DNA from: a virus
Length of the DNA: 27,366 nucleotides
Reading direction: 5' to 3' (one strand)
Virus record (IMG/VR): IMGVR_UViG_3300021961_000498
Location: 1-27,366 of that record
Part shown: positions 7,981 to 17,634 of the stretch, one piece after another
How the letters are laid out: each line of letters starts with the position of its first letter
How positions within the stretch are numbered: the stretch's first letter is position 1
Program-made: the position numbers and the translations under genes
The notes under the pieces: generated by a model
The model's database searches: none
Told to the model about the DNA's origin: nothing
What the model saw: only the letters and a program-made list of their open reading frames with translations

Positions 7981-8889
7981 TTATTGTTGAGTGATATTTG
8001 CAAAATTCTTACTAAAGTCAATATTTTCACCTCTATTCTGTTTGACCTCATACAATAGATTATTGAAGTCATCCTTAATTTCATAAAGATTGAATTGTTG
8101 ATAGATGTTATTTTGTGCGTCGTAAATTGTGTATATACCATCTTCAATTGATTTGGTCTGATTTCCGTAAAGAGCAATACCGAGAGTATCGATGTCGTAT
8201 TGAGAAACTTGAACCTCCAAAGTCAATGGATTGAAGAATGTGTTTGATATGATGATGTTCTGCGCAGGTTGTCCAATGAACGGAGTTGCGTTTGGTTTGT
8301 TTGTCGGAGCTGAACTCGGTGACAAAGTACAGAACACCAAATTAGTTTGTCCTTCTGTATATCTATATCTAACAGCTTTCTGTTGAGTGTTATTTAAATT
8401 TTGAATAATTGGTTCACAATAAAAATTGGATGTGATGATTCTAAAGAAATTTGGAATTTTACTTCCATCCGAATTCAAATATTCAACTCTAAAACCAACT
8501 AAACCTTGGGCAACAAACTTGTTTACAAATTGGCTCGGAACATTTGATAAATCAATAACAAGACCTTTTACGTTCGGAAGTGCAGATAACACACCACAAT
8601 CCGTAATTGAAGTACGAATCTCAGCAGGACGGATATACAAAGTGTAAATCCCCAATTGAGTGAATGTATCAGAAGGGAGTCTCAAATTATAGAGACCACC
8701 CAAAATCTCATTTGTATTCCCACCCGTTGCATTGTTGTTAAAGTAAGGGCGAAGAATCTGCGTCGCATCGAGTTGTGTCAGAACAAAATTATCTGTTACG
8801 TCCCTCGATGGAGTATAATTCATAATGATTTGAACGTCTTCGGGAGATACATCTGCCGGTCTAATCGTTCCGTAAGTTCCTGTTGCCAT
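7981..8889 (-). CDS. Unassigned tail/baseplate-module protein
   Basis: This 302-residue protein has no motif I recognise. It is soluble, Asn/Thr/Gln-rich, with alternating hydrophobic residues suggesting beta structure (GIYTLYIRPAE; LVFCTLSPSSAP) and a C-terminal polar tail (GENIDFSKNFANITQQ). No signal peptide, membrane span or catalytic motif is visible. It sits 1 bp after the PKD-containing gene and 3 bp before the putative wedge gene, so it is almost certainly co-transcribed and co-regulated with virion genes. A structural role in baseplate or tail tip is inferred from context only. Confidence 0.85.
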   Translation of the reverse strand: MATGTYGTIRPADVSPEDVQIIMNYTPSRDVTDNFVLTQLDATQILRPYFNNNATGGNTNEILGGLYNLRLPSDTFTQLGIYTLYIRPAEIRTSITDCGVLSALPNVKGLVIDLSNVPSQFVNKFVAQGLVGFRVEYLNSDGSKIPNFFRIITSNFYCEPIIQNLNNTQQKAVRYRYTEGQTNLVFCTLSPSSAPTNKPNATPFIGQPAQNIIISNTFFNPLTLEVQVSQYDIDTLGIALYGNQTKSIEDGIYTIYDAQNNIYQQFNLYEIKDDFNNLLYEVKQNRGENIDFSKNFANITQQ

Positions 8890-8890
8890 G

Positions 8891-9970
8891 TTAGGTTACG
8901 TTAAAGAATCTATATCCATATTTTATTAGGTCCCCCAGATTATCAACCTCTCCAATTCTTTGGATTCGTTCATACGCTGAGTTTTTCCCTCTTTCAATAA
9001 ATACATTTGATTGTATTTCTGCTTGACCCGAAACACCAAGTAATAATTCATCCTTTACTAATGGTTGTTGGACCATCCAATCTGCCACCAATCCCGAAGA
9101 TTGTAATGAGTATATTGTCACCCCATTTGGGTAGTCGATATAATCAATATCTTGGATTGTATAGGCACTATAAGATAAATTCATGTCGGTGACAATTCCA
9201 TAATCAACACCATCCCTTTGGATAGGAACCATGAGTTGGAATTTAGTCGGACCATATTGTGTTAGCTCATTCAACCTTGACTTGGTAAGACCCGTAACGG
9301 TAAAAGGTACCGTAGTCCATGTTGATGATACTTGTGCATTGACTTCATTTACACTATCCCCTGTGAAGATATAATCATAAGAAATAGGTGTGGCTGTCCA
9401 TCCCCCAACATTAGGAGTAAAAAATGCGGTTCCACTCGGATTGAAGTTCGGAACATCTACATAAGGAACTTGTATATCTTTTTGGATAATATTATTTCCC
9501 CATGGAGTGGTGGCTGACATGGTAATGGTATATTCGTTTGGTGTCGGAGGATAGTTGTGACTTAGGGAATTCGGAGCAAACGAAGTGATAACCTGAGGTG
9601 TACTACCATCACCCCAATCTAATGTATAGGATGACATAGAGAGGAACGCGTTGAACTCAACCTCTGAGGTATTATATACATTCCATAGATAAGGATTGGC
9701 CGTTGTGGATGAGAAGATAAAATTATTTACAACATTTTGTTGCAAGATAGCCCCATCAAAAACAGAATAATATCCCAAGTCTATCGTATTTTGTGTCAAC
9801 AAAATCGGAATCGTCAAACCTGTAAGAGTAGAATTTCCATTGGTACCACCCGTAAGAGTTTGAGTCATAGATGAATATACCCCCACCAAAGTATTGTCAT
9901 AAGAGATATCATGGATAATTGTATCCAACACCTCAGGAGATATTTTTACCTTGAAAATATTTGTTTCCAT
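8891..9970 (-). CDS. Tail/baseplate-module protein with PKD-like domain
   Basis: This protein has 359 residues. At about 91-170 there is a PKD-type immunoglobulin fold signature: YTLDWGDGS (115-123), then SHNYP and NEYTITMSATTPWGNN, matching the usual W-G-D-G ... H-x-Y ... Y-T-I/V-x-x pattern. PKD domains are common in Bacteroidota surface proteins and in phage tail proteins, where they act as spacers or in carbohydrate or protein contact. The C-terminus (ERIQRIGEVDNLGDLIKYGY, then RFFNV) looks like a conserved structural motif, but I cannot name it. The start codon overlaps the stop of the upstream gene (TAATG at 9968-9972). A virion role is inferred from the operon. Confidence 0.87.
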   Translation of the reverse strand: METNIFKVKISPEVLDTIIHDISYDNTLVGVYSSMTQTLTGGTNGNSTLTGLTIPILLTQNTIDLGYYSVFDGAILQQNVVNNFIFSSTTANPYLWNVYNTSEVEFNAFLSMSSYTLDWGDGSTPQVITSFAPNSLSHNYPPTPNEYTITMSATTPWGNNIIQKDIQVPYVDVPNFNPSGTAFFTPNVGGWTATPISYDYIFTGDSVNEVNAQVSSTWTTVPFTVTGLTKSRLNELTQYGPTKFQLMVPIQRDGVDYGIVTDMNLSYSAYTIQDIDYIDYPNGVTIYSLQSSGLVADWMVQQPLVKDELLLGVSGQAEIQSNVFIERGKNSAYERIQRIGEVDNLGDLIKYGYRFFNVT

Positions 9971-10743
9971 TATGGATTTACATATTCATACCATTTTATG
10001 GGATTTGCCGTTGTTCCCGCTCTTACCAACCCCGGGTAAGTTAATAATTCATAATTCTGCGTCGGATAATCTAACTTCACCTTATAATAAAAATACTCAT
10101 CCTGAGGAAAATCATATAAATTAGACAACGAAGTTTGGGGGACATTCATCATCTTGGTGAATTGACCCGTTCCACCATTGAAGAATTTCGCCGTCATATA
10201 AAAAGTATCAATGTTCAAGAAATTTCTTTTCTTCAACCAATAAATAAAGAACCCTTCTTTATCTCCAATATAATCCAATGAATATTTTGGTTTCTTTATA
10301 TCAACAGTCGTAGTCCCATTAAGAACCGATGACTCCACCATCCCCTGTTGCACCGGAATGATGATTGTAATATATGGTTGTTGGTCCCTAATCTGGGGGC
10401 TGTCATATAAATCCAATTTCCAAAAGGATTTACTAAACGGATTTCCATAATAATAGATTACTGACGTATCAAATTTTGGTAGATACGAATTTTGATAAGT
10501 ACTCAATGCAGTATCCCAAAGATAAAACTCATAGTTAGCAGAACTCTGAGTATTATTGTAGATTGCGTGTTCAAATCTACTAACCTCAAAATCCTCATCT
10601 CCATTAAGTATTTCTTCCAATATTGAAAGTTCATATTTCTCAATCGCTTGTTGTTCACCTGAAAAATCCCATATTTGTTCAACGGGTAAAATCAATTCAA
10701 CCTCACTGTTGGATATTGGTATTCTAAATTTATTCACAGTCAT
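9970..10743 (-). CDS. Unassigned tail/baseplate-module protein
   Basis: This protein has 257 residues, is rich in aromatic residues (many Tyr, Phe and Trp) and has no recognisable motif. The N-terminus is MTVNKFRIPISNSEVELILP, followed by an acidic helical stretch (EKYELSILEEILNGDEDFEV) and then likely beta structure. There is no signal peptide or membrane segment. Its start overlaps the end of the upstream 575-residue gene by 14 bases and its stop overlaps the next ATG by one base, so translation is probably coupled on both sides. This implies a stoichiometric structural partner of its neighbours, probably in the baseplate; that is inference. Confidence 0.85.
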   Translation of the reverse strand: MTVNKFRIPISNSEVELILPVEQIWDFSGEQQAIEKYELSILEEILNGDEDFEVSRFEHAIYNNTQSSANYEFYLWDTALSTYQNSYLPKFDTSVIYYYGNPFSKSFWKLDLYDSPQIRDQQPYITIIIPVQQGMVESSVLNGTTTVDIKKPKYSLDYIGDKEGFFIYWLKKRNFLNIDTFYMTAKFFNGGTGQFTKMMNVPQTSLSNLYDFPQDEYFYYKVKLDYPTQNYELLTYPGLVRAGTTANPIKWYEYVNP

Positions 10744-12457
10744 CGATAATTGGGTCTATTACAAAACCGGTAAAGGTTTGATTTATGTCAAATGACACAG
10801 ATTCAGAGAATAATCTGAAAGGAATATTTGTAAAAGGATAATGACAATCATTCAAGAAAGGATAATCAACCCCAACATTGTCAATGTCCACGAACCCATA
10901 TGGATATAAATCTCTCCATCTCCATTGTTGGTCATTTGTACTGAAATAAGACCAATAAGGAACCTCATTTACAGAATTGTTAGGTGCATTTTCAATATAG
11001 TTTGAAAAAGCCTTTAACGTAATTGGGTAATGTACTTGATAAAAATACCCATTTGGATTTGTTGTTTGGGTACCCATTACATTAAAACCTTTTTGATAAT
11101 AAGTTAGTTTATTTATGTAATTAGAAATCACACGTTCCTTTTGTTCGTAATCATTCCATTCACACCAATCTCCATACATAGTATCACCACTTTGACGTGG
11201 TAAGTTGACAGTAAAATCATAACAATCTCTTCCAATACACGGTGAGTTACCTTGAACATCTTTCGTGAAAGTACTTGTTTGATTATCTTCTACCGCATTG
11301 CCATTTGTCAAATCCCACCAAGGGTTTGTTTGACCAGAAATAACATTGAATTCCCACCCTCGTCTTAATTTATTGAAGTACCCAAAATAACCAACATTTT
11401 GAAATGTTGCAAAAATCTGTGTGAGTGGTTTTTTATTATTATCAAGTTGATTTGTAATTTCTAAATCATGAGCAAACGTCACATTATATGTGTTTGAACT
11501 TTGATATTTGGCAACTCTACTGATATTATTTGGTGTCAGCGATGAGAACTGAAATCCAGAACCGTCTTTGAATGGATTAAGCTCAAAACCATTTCTTGTA
11601 ATAATACTATCAACTGGATTTGTAATGATTTTATGTTTTCTGACATAATAAACTGACCTTGTCTCCGCAGAATTTGTTATATCGATAATTCTTTTGAAAA
11701 TACCTTCTTGACCTGAATTAAATGTTGTACCAGTATATCCAACATCATCAATATTGAAAATGTATTCATCCGAACCAAATTCTCCATTACCTAAACTATT
11801 AACTTGGAATGTTGTAATACCTGAATAATCGAAACTTAACTCCACATATTCTCCAATAGACAGTCCATGATTTACAGGGCAGACAAATTGAATTGTTGGC
11901 ATTCCATTAAATGAGGTATTTTCAATATAGAACGGTATACCATCACCCGAAACCCAAGGTTGTAATGAAGAACTATTAGTAAAAAAGTATTCCATAGGAA
12001 CCGAATAATCATTTTCATATGGATATGATAATGTTATAGACCAGTTATATGAGGAAGCACTTTTTGTTACAAAATTTAATTGTTGTGTATCAATATCTGT
12101 TCTAATAAATTCAAATTCTTGATATGACGGCAAACCACTCCAAATCCCATTTCCACCTAACAAAGGTGAAGAAAGTTCAGCGTTTACATAATACAAATTA
12201 TTTCTTAAGATTTCATATTCTGTTGAACCGACCAAATTGTTTTCATAAATGTATGATATTTTGATAGTTGGTCTAAAAACTTTTGACTTTTGTCTTTCAC
12301 CATCAAACAATGTTGCTAAGTTGACAGTCACAGTTCTATCATAATCAACCATGTCTACTTGTGTTTGTTGTAGACTTGTATTGATGTTAATATCTGCCTC
12401 AGGTGCCGATTTATATTGGTCTTCAGGTTTTACTACTATGTAAGAATTTTCGTTCAT
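10730..12457 (-). CDS. Unassigned large tail/baseplate-module protein
   Basis: This 575-residue protein is soluble, Asn/Tyr/Phe-rich and apparently beta-rich. It has no family motif I recognise. It has a small Cys set (CPVNHG; CIGRDCYDF; DWCEWNDYEQ; C-terminal DDCE) and a Trp-rich segment near the C-terminus (QQWRWRDLYPYGF). Its ATG overlaps the TGA of the 1700-residue gene in an ATGA junction (12454-12457), a strong sign of coupled translation. It probably assembles with that giant protein. No enzymatic motif is visible. Confidence 0.87.
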   Translation of the reverse strand: MNENSYIVVKPEDQYKSAPEADININTSLQQTQVDMVDYDRTVTVNLATLFDGERQKSKVFRPTIKISYIYENNLVGSTEYEILRNNLYYVNAELSSPLLGGNGIWSGLPSYQEFEFIRTDIDTQQLNFVTKSASSYNWSITLSYPYENDYSVPMEYFFTNSSSLQPWVSGDGIPFYIENTSFNGMPTIQFVCPVNHGLSIGEYVELSFDYSGITTFQVNSLGNGEFGSDEYIFNIDDVGYTGTTFNSGQEGIFKRIIDITNSAETRSVYYVRKHKIITNPVDSIITRNGFELNPFKDGSGFQFSSLTPNNISRVAKYQSSNTYNVTFAHDLEITNQLDNNKKPLTQIFATFQNVGYFGYFNKLRRGWEFNVISGQTNPWWDLTNGNAVEDNQTSTFTKDVQGNSPCIGRDCYDFTVNLPRQSGDTMYGDWCEWNDYEQKERVISNYINKLTYYQKGFNVMGTQTTNPNGYFYQVHYPITLKAFSNYIENAPNNSVNEVPYWSYFSTNDQQWRWRDLYPYGFVDIDNVGVDYPFLNDCHYPFTNIPFRLFSESVSFDINQTFTGFVIDPIIDDCE

Positions 12458-15400
12458 TCTTCTCCAATGTATAATTGTCTGAATTTATCCATAGCGTTTG
12501 CACCAACTTTCAATCCGAAATAGAAATACCATGGGGCACTTGTGAGAGTTTCATAGTTCTGTGAACCAGTGCTCGATGGGTCATACTGTCCTGAACCATC
12601 TCTTTGGAAAATATAACCTGTAGTATTTTCAATGAGCGTGTTGTTACCTATGAAGAAAGGTGCATTCAATCTATCCAAACTCTGATACTTGTCTGTAATA
12701 ATGTTAGAACCTTTTCTTGTAAATTGATTGTACTGAGTACCCCACGTATTTTTATCATTACCAAAAATTGAAGATTGCGCGGTTGGTCCCCACCCATTAT
12801 TCCTCCAAGGGTAAAAAGGAACCTCTTGCGATTTTGTTCCCAAATAATCTGAAATCAATATAGGTCCTGTAGTATTTCTGTCTATTCTTCTTGGACTAAC
12901 TAAATCTCTACTTGAAGGATAAGATGAATAAAATACTCCAAATACTGGATTACCGTCGCTGTCTGAAGTAATATAAATTGGGTTATCACCAAGTACAGAT
13001 GGGTCATCCACATAATTTCCACTATTCAAAGGAGAAATACCATACTGAGAATTAATTTGTAACATCTGTGCATAATCACCATCAACTCGTTGACCTGTTC
13101 TACTGAAATATCCACTTAGGGCGGCATCACCACTACTGAAGATACTCTCGATAAAATTAATATTGACCAATCTAGAAATTGTGAATAACTGAATTAGGTT
13201 TGTCACATCGTTCCAAGAGGTTGCTCCAAAATTATCCATTTGATATCCATAATAATTTGGTGTCTGATTAAGTTCATATGACCAATAATATTTTGGACCC
13301 ATATCCAAGATTGTTGTAGGGAACATCAAATTATATGTGTTCATTACCGTCATCGGTAATCCTCCAACGATGGTATTTGTTGAGGTTGGTGATTTTTTTC
13401 CTATAAATTCAGTTCCATTCCAAGGACTTGAACGATAGTAAAAATTATTTGAAGATTCTTCGAAAACAATTGTATCACCACAGAAAGTGTAATCAACATA
13501 ACTTACTGGTCCGATTTGTTTGATTTGTCTAACCTGTAATTTATTATTTATATCAAATACTGGTTTGTTTGTAAATGGGAATGCATATAAAGAACCATTT
13601 ACCCATGAGTTGACAAATATGTGTGAGAATACTCCTCTACAAATTGCGAATGTTAATCGGAACCTTTGAGCCCACTCAAAGTAATTTTGAATAGCAGGTA
13701 CTATTGTTCTGAGATAATTCCCTCTTTCGTCCGCAGATAATAAATCATAACAACCGTCCTGAACTCGTAATGGATTTTCGTTGTAACGACATGGGTCTAA
13801 TATTTCTAATTCACCATTAGCATTTATACTATAACATTTTAAAGGTACCATTCCTGCACAACTGAAGGTATTCAAAACCATATCAAAATTATTATCTAAA
13901 CCACTTGGTTCATATTGATTACCAAGACCCAAATCAATAGCAAATGGACTTAGTTGAGTAGATTGACCATTCTCTGCAACTGTATAAATTACAAAATTAT
14001 CATTTTGGTGTAACATCATCGTGTTACCACCATTCATATACTTGTCCCAACTTGTTATTTGGAATCCATCAGAACTTGGTAATCTGTCGGACCTCATAAC
14101 TAATTTCGCATTATTGATAGCACCAATAAACCCAATATTTACAGGTGGTAATTGTGGAAAAACTCGATAAGATGGGGAGTATAATCTACTATCCATATTA
14201 GTCATAAGTTCTTGAGTTTGAACCTTAGATGAACCAATTAGGGTACCTCCTTCAACAACACCTTGATAATCAGAGTTGAAGAATTTCATTTTTTGTTGTC
14301 CAACACCTGAGTCAGACATATTAGAATTTAAAAATTGTCCTAAACTTTTATCTCCATTGTATGGTCGGAAATTAGTAATGGACGCATCTAATGAAGAATA
14401 GAATCTTGGTTGATATGTTTGTACAGATGTAAAGGTGTTAGAATCGGGTACAAAGTTATATGGTGAGAAAAATATTTTAGAAGTACTGTATGGAACTCCG
14501 TGTGATTCAGGTGTTTTATAATTAGTATACCATGAACCTGAACCACTATTTTCTTGTATGGGGACATTAATAAAATATTCTCCAGTAGTTGCAATTGTTT
14601 GACTATTCATTGCATAACCATATAACTTTGATAAATCATAAGTTATTTCTTGTTTTTCAGTCCAAGGGTCAACACCTCTAGTCAAAAACACAATTTGATA
14701 ATCTTTCCACGTATCTCCTATCGAAAAAAATGAATCCAAAGTAACGTTACGTACGCTTCCATTTGACTTAATGTAGGTGACTTGTTGTTGTTTATCAAAA
14801 AGATATTTTCGTAACAACGAAGAGTTTGGACTCAAACTATTATATACGGATTCTGCCGTGTCAGTTGCAATAACTTGGAAGTATTCAAGACCTGTCTTAT
14901 AATTGTAAGTTCTATCTTGGTCAATACAATTTAAAAACACTTGAGCTGTAGATGAAACCCCATTAGGTTGGATATAGGTTACATTAGTAGAAATATTTAC
15001 ACCAGAAACTGATGTTCCAGTAATTGAATTAGTTCCAAACTGATTTTGAGATTGTCCTGAATAATTCAAATCATCTTGGATATCAGGGTTTCTGAATGTT
15101 AGTAGACTTCCCGGAGTTAGTAATGTACCTGGTTGACATACCAATATTAATGGCATATCAGTAAACGATTGTGAATTTGTTGTTGAAGGATTGATGGTTG
15201 TTGATATTATATTACTACTTTCAAAATACCTTTCTCTTAAATTCATAAGATTCAAAGATTGTGATAAAGGAATGTCTCTACCAACAATACCTTTTTTTTC
15301 ACTATTAGAATATGTTCTAACAACAGGTGTTCGAGCAACCTTTCCTCTATCATATTCATTATTACTTGTAGAGTTATTATTACTAGGAGTAACGTATAAT

Positions 15401-17556
15401 GGGTCAACAATAGGATAACCAGCAAGTCCATAACGAAAACCGGTTAAATCTGCAGTATATTTATTCTGTCGTCTGTTTGTAGTTCCAGTTGAGTAATCAT
15501 CAGGGTCAATTCCAACCGGCTCTGAGTCAGTAGGGTCACCGCCTAATTCACCCCACAAACTTTCCATATTGGAACTTATAAGTGATGATGAACTTTGCGT
15601 GGAATATACTAAAACACTATTTGTAGTAGAGATTCTTAATTTTAGAGCATTAGTTGTACTATTTCCACCAAAGGGATTTCCAGTAATTATAGGTAAATCA
15701 AGGTCTTCATTTGAACATTCACATGCATCACAAGTTGGATAAGACAACATCGGTAGTTGAAATCTTTTCAGATTAAAGTTAACTACAAGAGGTGCTACCG
15801 TTGCTATAAAGAACCCTGTCGCAATAGCCCATATAATACCCTGGGCAACCATCAAGTAACCCCAAATACCGATTCCAGCAGTGTTGGCAATACTCACAAC
15901 ACCATTTATTGTGTATATAATTGCATTATAACCGAGCCAAGCAGAGACAAAAATGGTAAGGAACCATTTGGCAATAGGCCAAAATTGAGCCAGCAAATGT
16001 AATATTGGTATAAGAACAACGGCAATTGGTGAAAATATTACCAATAACAAATTAACAATGAAAAACAAAAAGTCAAAATTTCTAACACCATCGGTAGCAG
16101 GAAATTTATAATTCTCAGTGGCACAGGTACTATCAGTAATTTCCTTAACACCAGTGAAGTTTCCTCGGTTCAAACCACGATAGTATTGGTCAATCAATCC
16201 TGAAACAGTATAGACTTTGTTATACTGAAATTCATAAAATGTATCTTTACAATCAATTGCATCTTGTGGATTTACATAACCACTCCAATCCAATCCAAAA
16301 TAATATGATTTTTGGAAATCTTGGTACGCAGATGATGATGGGAACAAATTATAAGCTGGGTCTACATCTGATGTAGTCCAACCATATTCCTTGACGTTTG
16401 GAACCAAAAAATATGCTCTTCTATTTTCAGATAATTCTAAAGATGGTGATTGATTATATTTTATTTTAAATCTGTACTTAGCCTTTGTTGGAACTCCAAT
16501 TCTTGGGTCGTTACTTAACACTTGTTCACCAAATTCATTTGTTGTAACATAATCTAAATTCATCGGAACCTCGGTAACCCAAGCACCATCTTGGTCTATT
16601 ACTTTACCTCCCTGTGGTAAAGGAGCTTGTTCTAAAATTGGCAATCCATTAGTATCTTGAAATATAGTTTGACGAATTGCTATAATATCACCCGGTCCTG
16701 TGGTCATATTACATATATCACCCATCTCTGATGGTGGCTGACAATTGGCTGAAATCGCTTTATCATTGACATTTGTCAATAAAGAACCCATAAAAGTTGC
16801 GGTTGGTTGTATTGTTATACCAACCTCACCAAGATTAAAATCTTCGCGAGCGATACTAATTTGACAAATTTCAGGCTGACCCCAAAAAGGCTGAACATTT
16901 ATAGATTTTACCAAATTTACAATTTGTGGTAGGCTACCCAAATCCGAAGATTGTGGAAAATTGACTCCATCTAGTTGGTCCGTAGTTGCTCTACCAATTC
17001 TAACTAAGTCTTGTGGTGACATAGAGAAAGGTCCCATATCGGACAAATCTAAATCCATCACTAGATTATAACTTCCAACAGGTACCCCCATAATCATGAA
17101 GTCACCACTACCATTTGTTTTTACTGTAAATTTATAATATTTGTCATAAACCTCTATCCATGCGGGATTTGTGAGAACCTCATTTCTACTTGGGAAAGTT
17201 CCAACAGGGATGTGTCCGCTATGTTGTGGTTCATTGGGAAGAAGATTATATCTATAACCGTCTACATTTAAATCAGACTCAGAGGTGTATGGATATAAAT
17301 CAGAAATTATTTCATTATCAGCATCGACATCTGATAATGGAACAAAAATAGAAAGTCTAGCATTTGGAATTCCAAAACCACCATTTGTGAATATACGTCC
17401 GACAACGACCCCGTAATCAGCACACATTCTCGTATACACCTCTTCACTTCGAACTTTGAGAGATAAAATTTCTAAAGATTCAAAGTCTTGGTCTATCTGT
17501 ACGTTGATTTCTTTATCAACCCCAACTTGGGTGCGTATTCTTACGGATTTCGACAT
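12454..17556 (-). CDS. Giant baseplate-module protein with carboxypeptidase-regulatory-like N-terminus and internal membrane-spanning block
   Basis: This protein has 1700 residues. At about 45-170 the pattern VVGRIFTNGGFGIPNARLSI ... NGSGDFMIMGVPVGSYNLVM resembles the beta-sandwich of carboxypeptidase regulatory-like / Cna-B domains (GKV.d..G.PI.nA.V ... d..G.F.i..vp.G.Y.l). Residues 495-593 are almost purely hydrophobic and hold three or four membrane segments, followed by a Cys cluster (CDACEC at 609-614) and a long, polar, beta-rich remainder. It lies directly after gp6, where T4 encodes gp7, and before six more tail-module genes, the first overlapping it by 4 bp. It could be a baseplate component, a host-membrane-contacting protein, or a tape-measure analogue; none is proven. 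It is one of only two genes here ending in TGA. Confidence 0.9.
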   Translation of the reverse strand: MSKSVRIRTQVGVDKEINVQIDQDFESLEILSLKVRSEEVYTRMCADYGVVVGRIFTNGGFGIPNARLSIFVPLSDVDADNEIISDLYPYTSESDLNVDGYRYNLLPNEPQHSGHIPVGTFPSRNEVLTNPAWIEVYDKYYKFTVKTNGSGDFMIMGVPVGSYNLVMDLDLSDMGPFSMSPQDLVRIGRATTDQLDGVNFPQSSDLGSLPQIVNLVKSINVQPFWGQPEICQISIAREDFNLGEVGITIQPTATFMGSLLTNVNDKAISANCQPPSEMGDICNMTTGPGDIIAIRQTIFQDTNGLPILEQAPLPQGGKVIDQDGAWVTEVPMNLDYVTTNEFGEQVLSNDPRIGVPTKAKYRFKIKYNQSPSLELSENRRAYFLVPNVKEYGWTTSDVDPAYNLFPSSSAYQDFQKSYYFGLDWSGYVNPQDAIDCKDTFYEFQYNKVYTVSGLIDQYYRGLNRGNFTGVKEITDSTCATENYKFPATDGVRNFDFLFFIVNLLLVIFSPIAVVLIPILHLLAQFWPIAKWFLTIFVSAWLGYNAIIYTINGVVSIANTAGIGIWGYLMVAQGIIWAIATGFFIATVAPLVVNFNLKRFQLPMLSYPTCDACECSNEDLDLPIITGNPFGGNSTTNALKLRISTTNSVLVYSTQSSSSLISSNMESLWGELGGDPTDSEPVGIDPDDYSTGTTNRRQNKYTADLTGFRYGLAGYPIVDPLYVTPSNNNSTSNNEYDRGKVARTPVVRTYSNSEKKGIVGRDIPLSQSLNLMNLRERYFESSNIISTTINPSTTNSQSFTDMPLILVCQPGTLLTPGSLLTFRNPDIQDDLNYSGQSQNQFGTNSITGTSVSGVNISTNVTYIQPNGVSSTAQVFLNCIDQDRTYNYKTGLEYFQVIATDTAESVYNSLSPNSSLLRKYLFDKQQQVTYIKSNGSVRNVTLDSFFSIGDTWKDYQIVFLTRGVDPWTEKQEITYDLSKLYGYAMNSQTIATTGEYFINVPIQENSGSGSWYTNYKTPESHGVPYSTSKIFFSPYNFVPDSNTFTSVQTYQPRFYSSLDASITNFRPYNGDKSLGQFLNSNMSDSGVGQQKMKFFNSDYQGVVEGGTLIGSSKVQTQELMTNMDSRLYSPSYRVFPQLPPVNIGFIGAINNAKLVMRSDRLPSSDGFQITSWDKYMNGGNTMMLHQNDNFVIYTVAENGQSTQLSPFAIDLGLGNQYEPSGLDNNFDMVLNTFSCAGMVPLKCYSINANGELEILDPCRYNENPLRVQDGCYDLLSADERGNYLRTIVPAIQNYFEWAQRFRLTFAICRGVFSHIFVNSWVNGSLYAFPFTNKPVFDINNKLQVRQIKQIGPVSYVDYTFCGDTIVFEESSNNFYYRSSPWNGTEFIGKKSPTSTNTIVGGLPMTVMNTYNLMFPTTILDMGPKYYWSYELNQTPNYYGYQMDNFGATSWNDVTNLIQLFTISRLVNINFIESIFSSGDAALSGYFSRTGQRVDGDYAQMLQINSQYGISPLNSGNYVDDPSVLGDNPIYITSDSDGNPVFGVFYSSYPSSRDLVSPRRIDRNTTGPILISDYLGTKSQEVPFYPWRNNGWGPTAQSSIFGNDKNTWGTQYNQFTRKGSNIITDKYQSLDRLNAPFFIGNNTLIENTTGYIFQRDGSGQYDPSSTGSQNYETLTSAPWYFYFGLKVGANAMDKFRQLYIGEE
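15778..16074 (-). other. Membrane-spanning block inside the 1700-residue protein
   Basis: Residues 495-593 contain approximate hydrophobic segments 495-523 (FDFLFFIVNLLLVIFSPIAV ...), 527-552 (WFLTIFVSAWLGYNAIIYTI) and 560-592 (GYLMVAQGIIWAIATGFFIA ...), separated by short Pro/Lys or Gly/Asn turns. The first and third are long enough to be one long helix or a bent pair each. The flanking chain is strongly polar. Confidence 0.85.
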
Positions 17557-17560
17557 TAGT

Positions 17561-17610
17561 ATAAACTTTCTATGATAAATAGTTTATGGACTATTTTATA
17601 AAAAGTAGTC
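17561..17610. promoter_or_regulatory. Two hairpins and a TATTTATCA motif in the gap before the giant gene
   Basis: The 78-bp gap holds a 7-bp inverted repeat (ATAAACT at 17561-17567, AGTTTAT at 17581-17587) and an imperfect hairpin with GACTA/TAGTC arms (17589-17610). Between the first arms, minus-strand TATTTATCA (17573-17581) resembles motifs in the gaps at 800-808 and 19946-19954. A promoter for the giant-gene transcript or a processing site is plausible but unproven. Confidence 0.3.
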
Positions 17611-17634
17611 GAACAATTAGTAAAATAAATGAGC

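Noticed and set aside
12454-17556. The giant protein as a conventional tape-measure protein
   Set aside because: Most of the chain is beta-rich and polar without long helical heptads, and the gene lies after gp6 rather than between tail tube and baseplate hub genes. I kept this only as an alternative.
17557-17634. Hairpin at 17589-17610 as a true terminator after the gp6-like gene
   Set aside because: The stem is short with a bulge and there is no following U run; the gene order suggests read-through of the structural operon.
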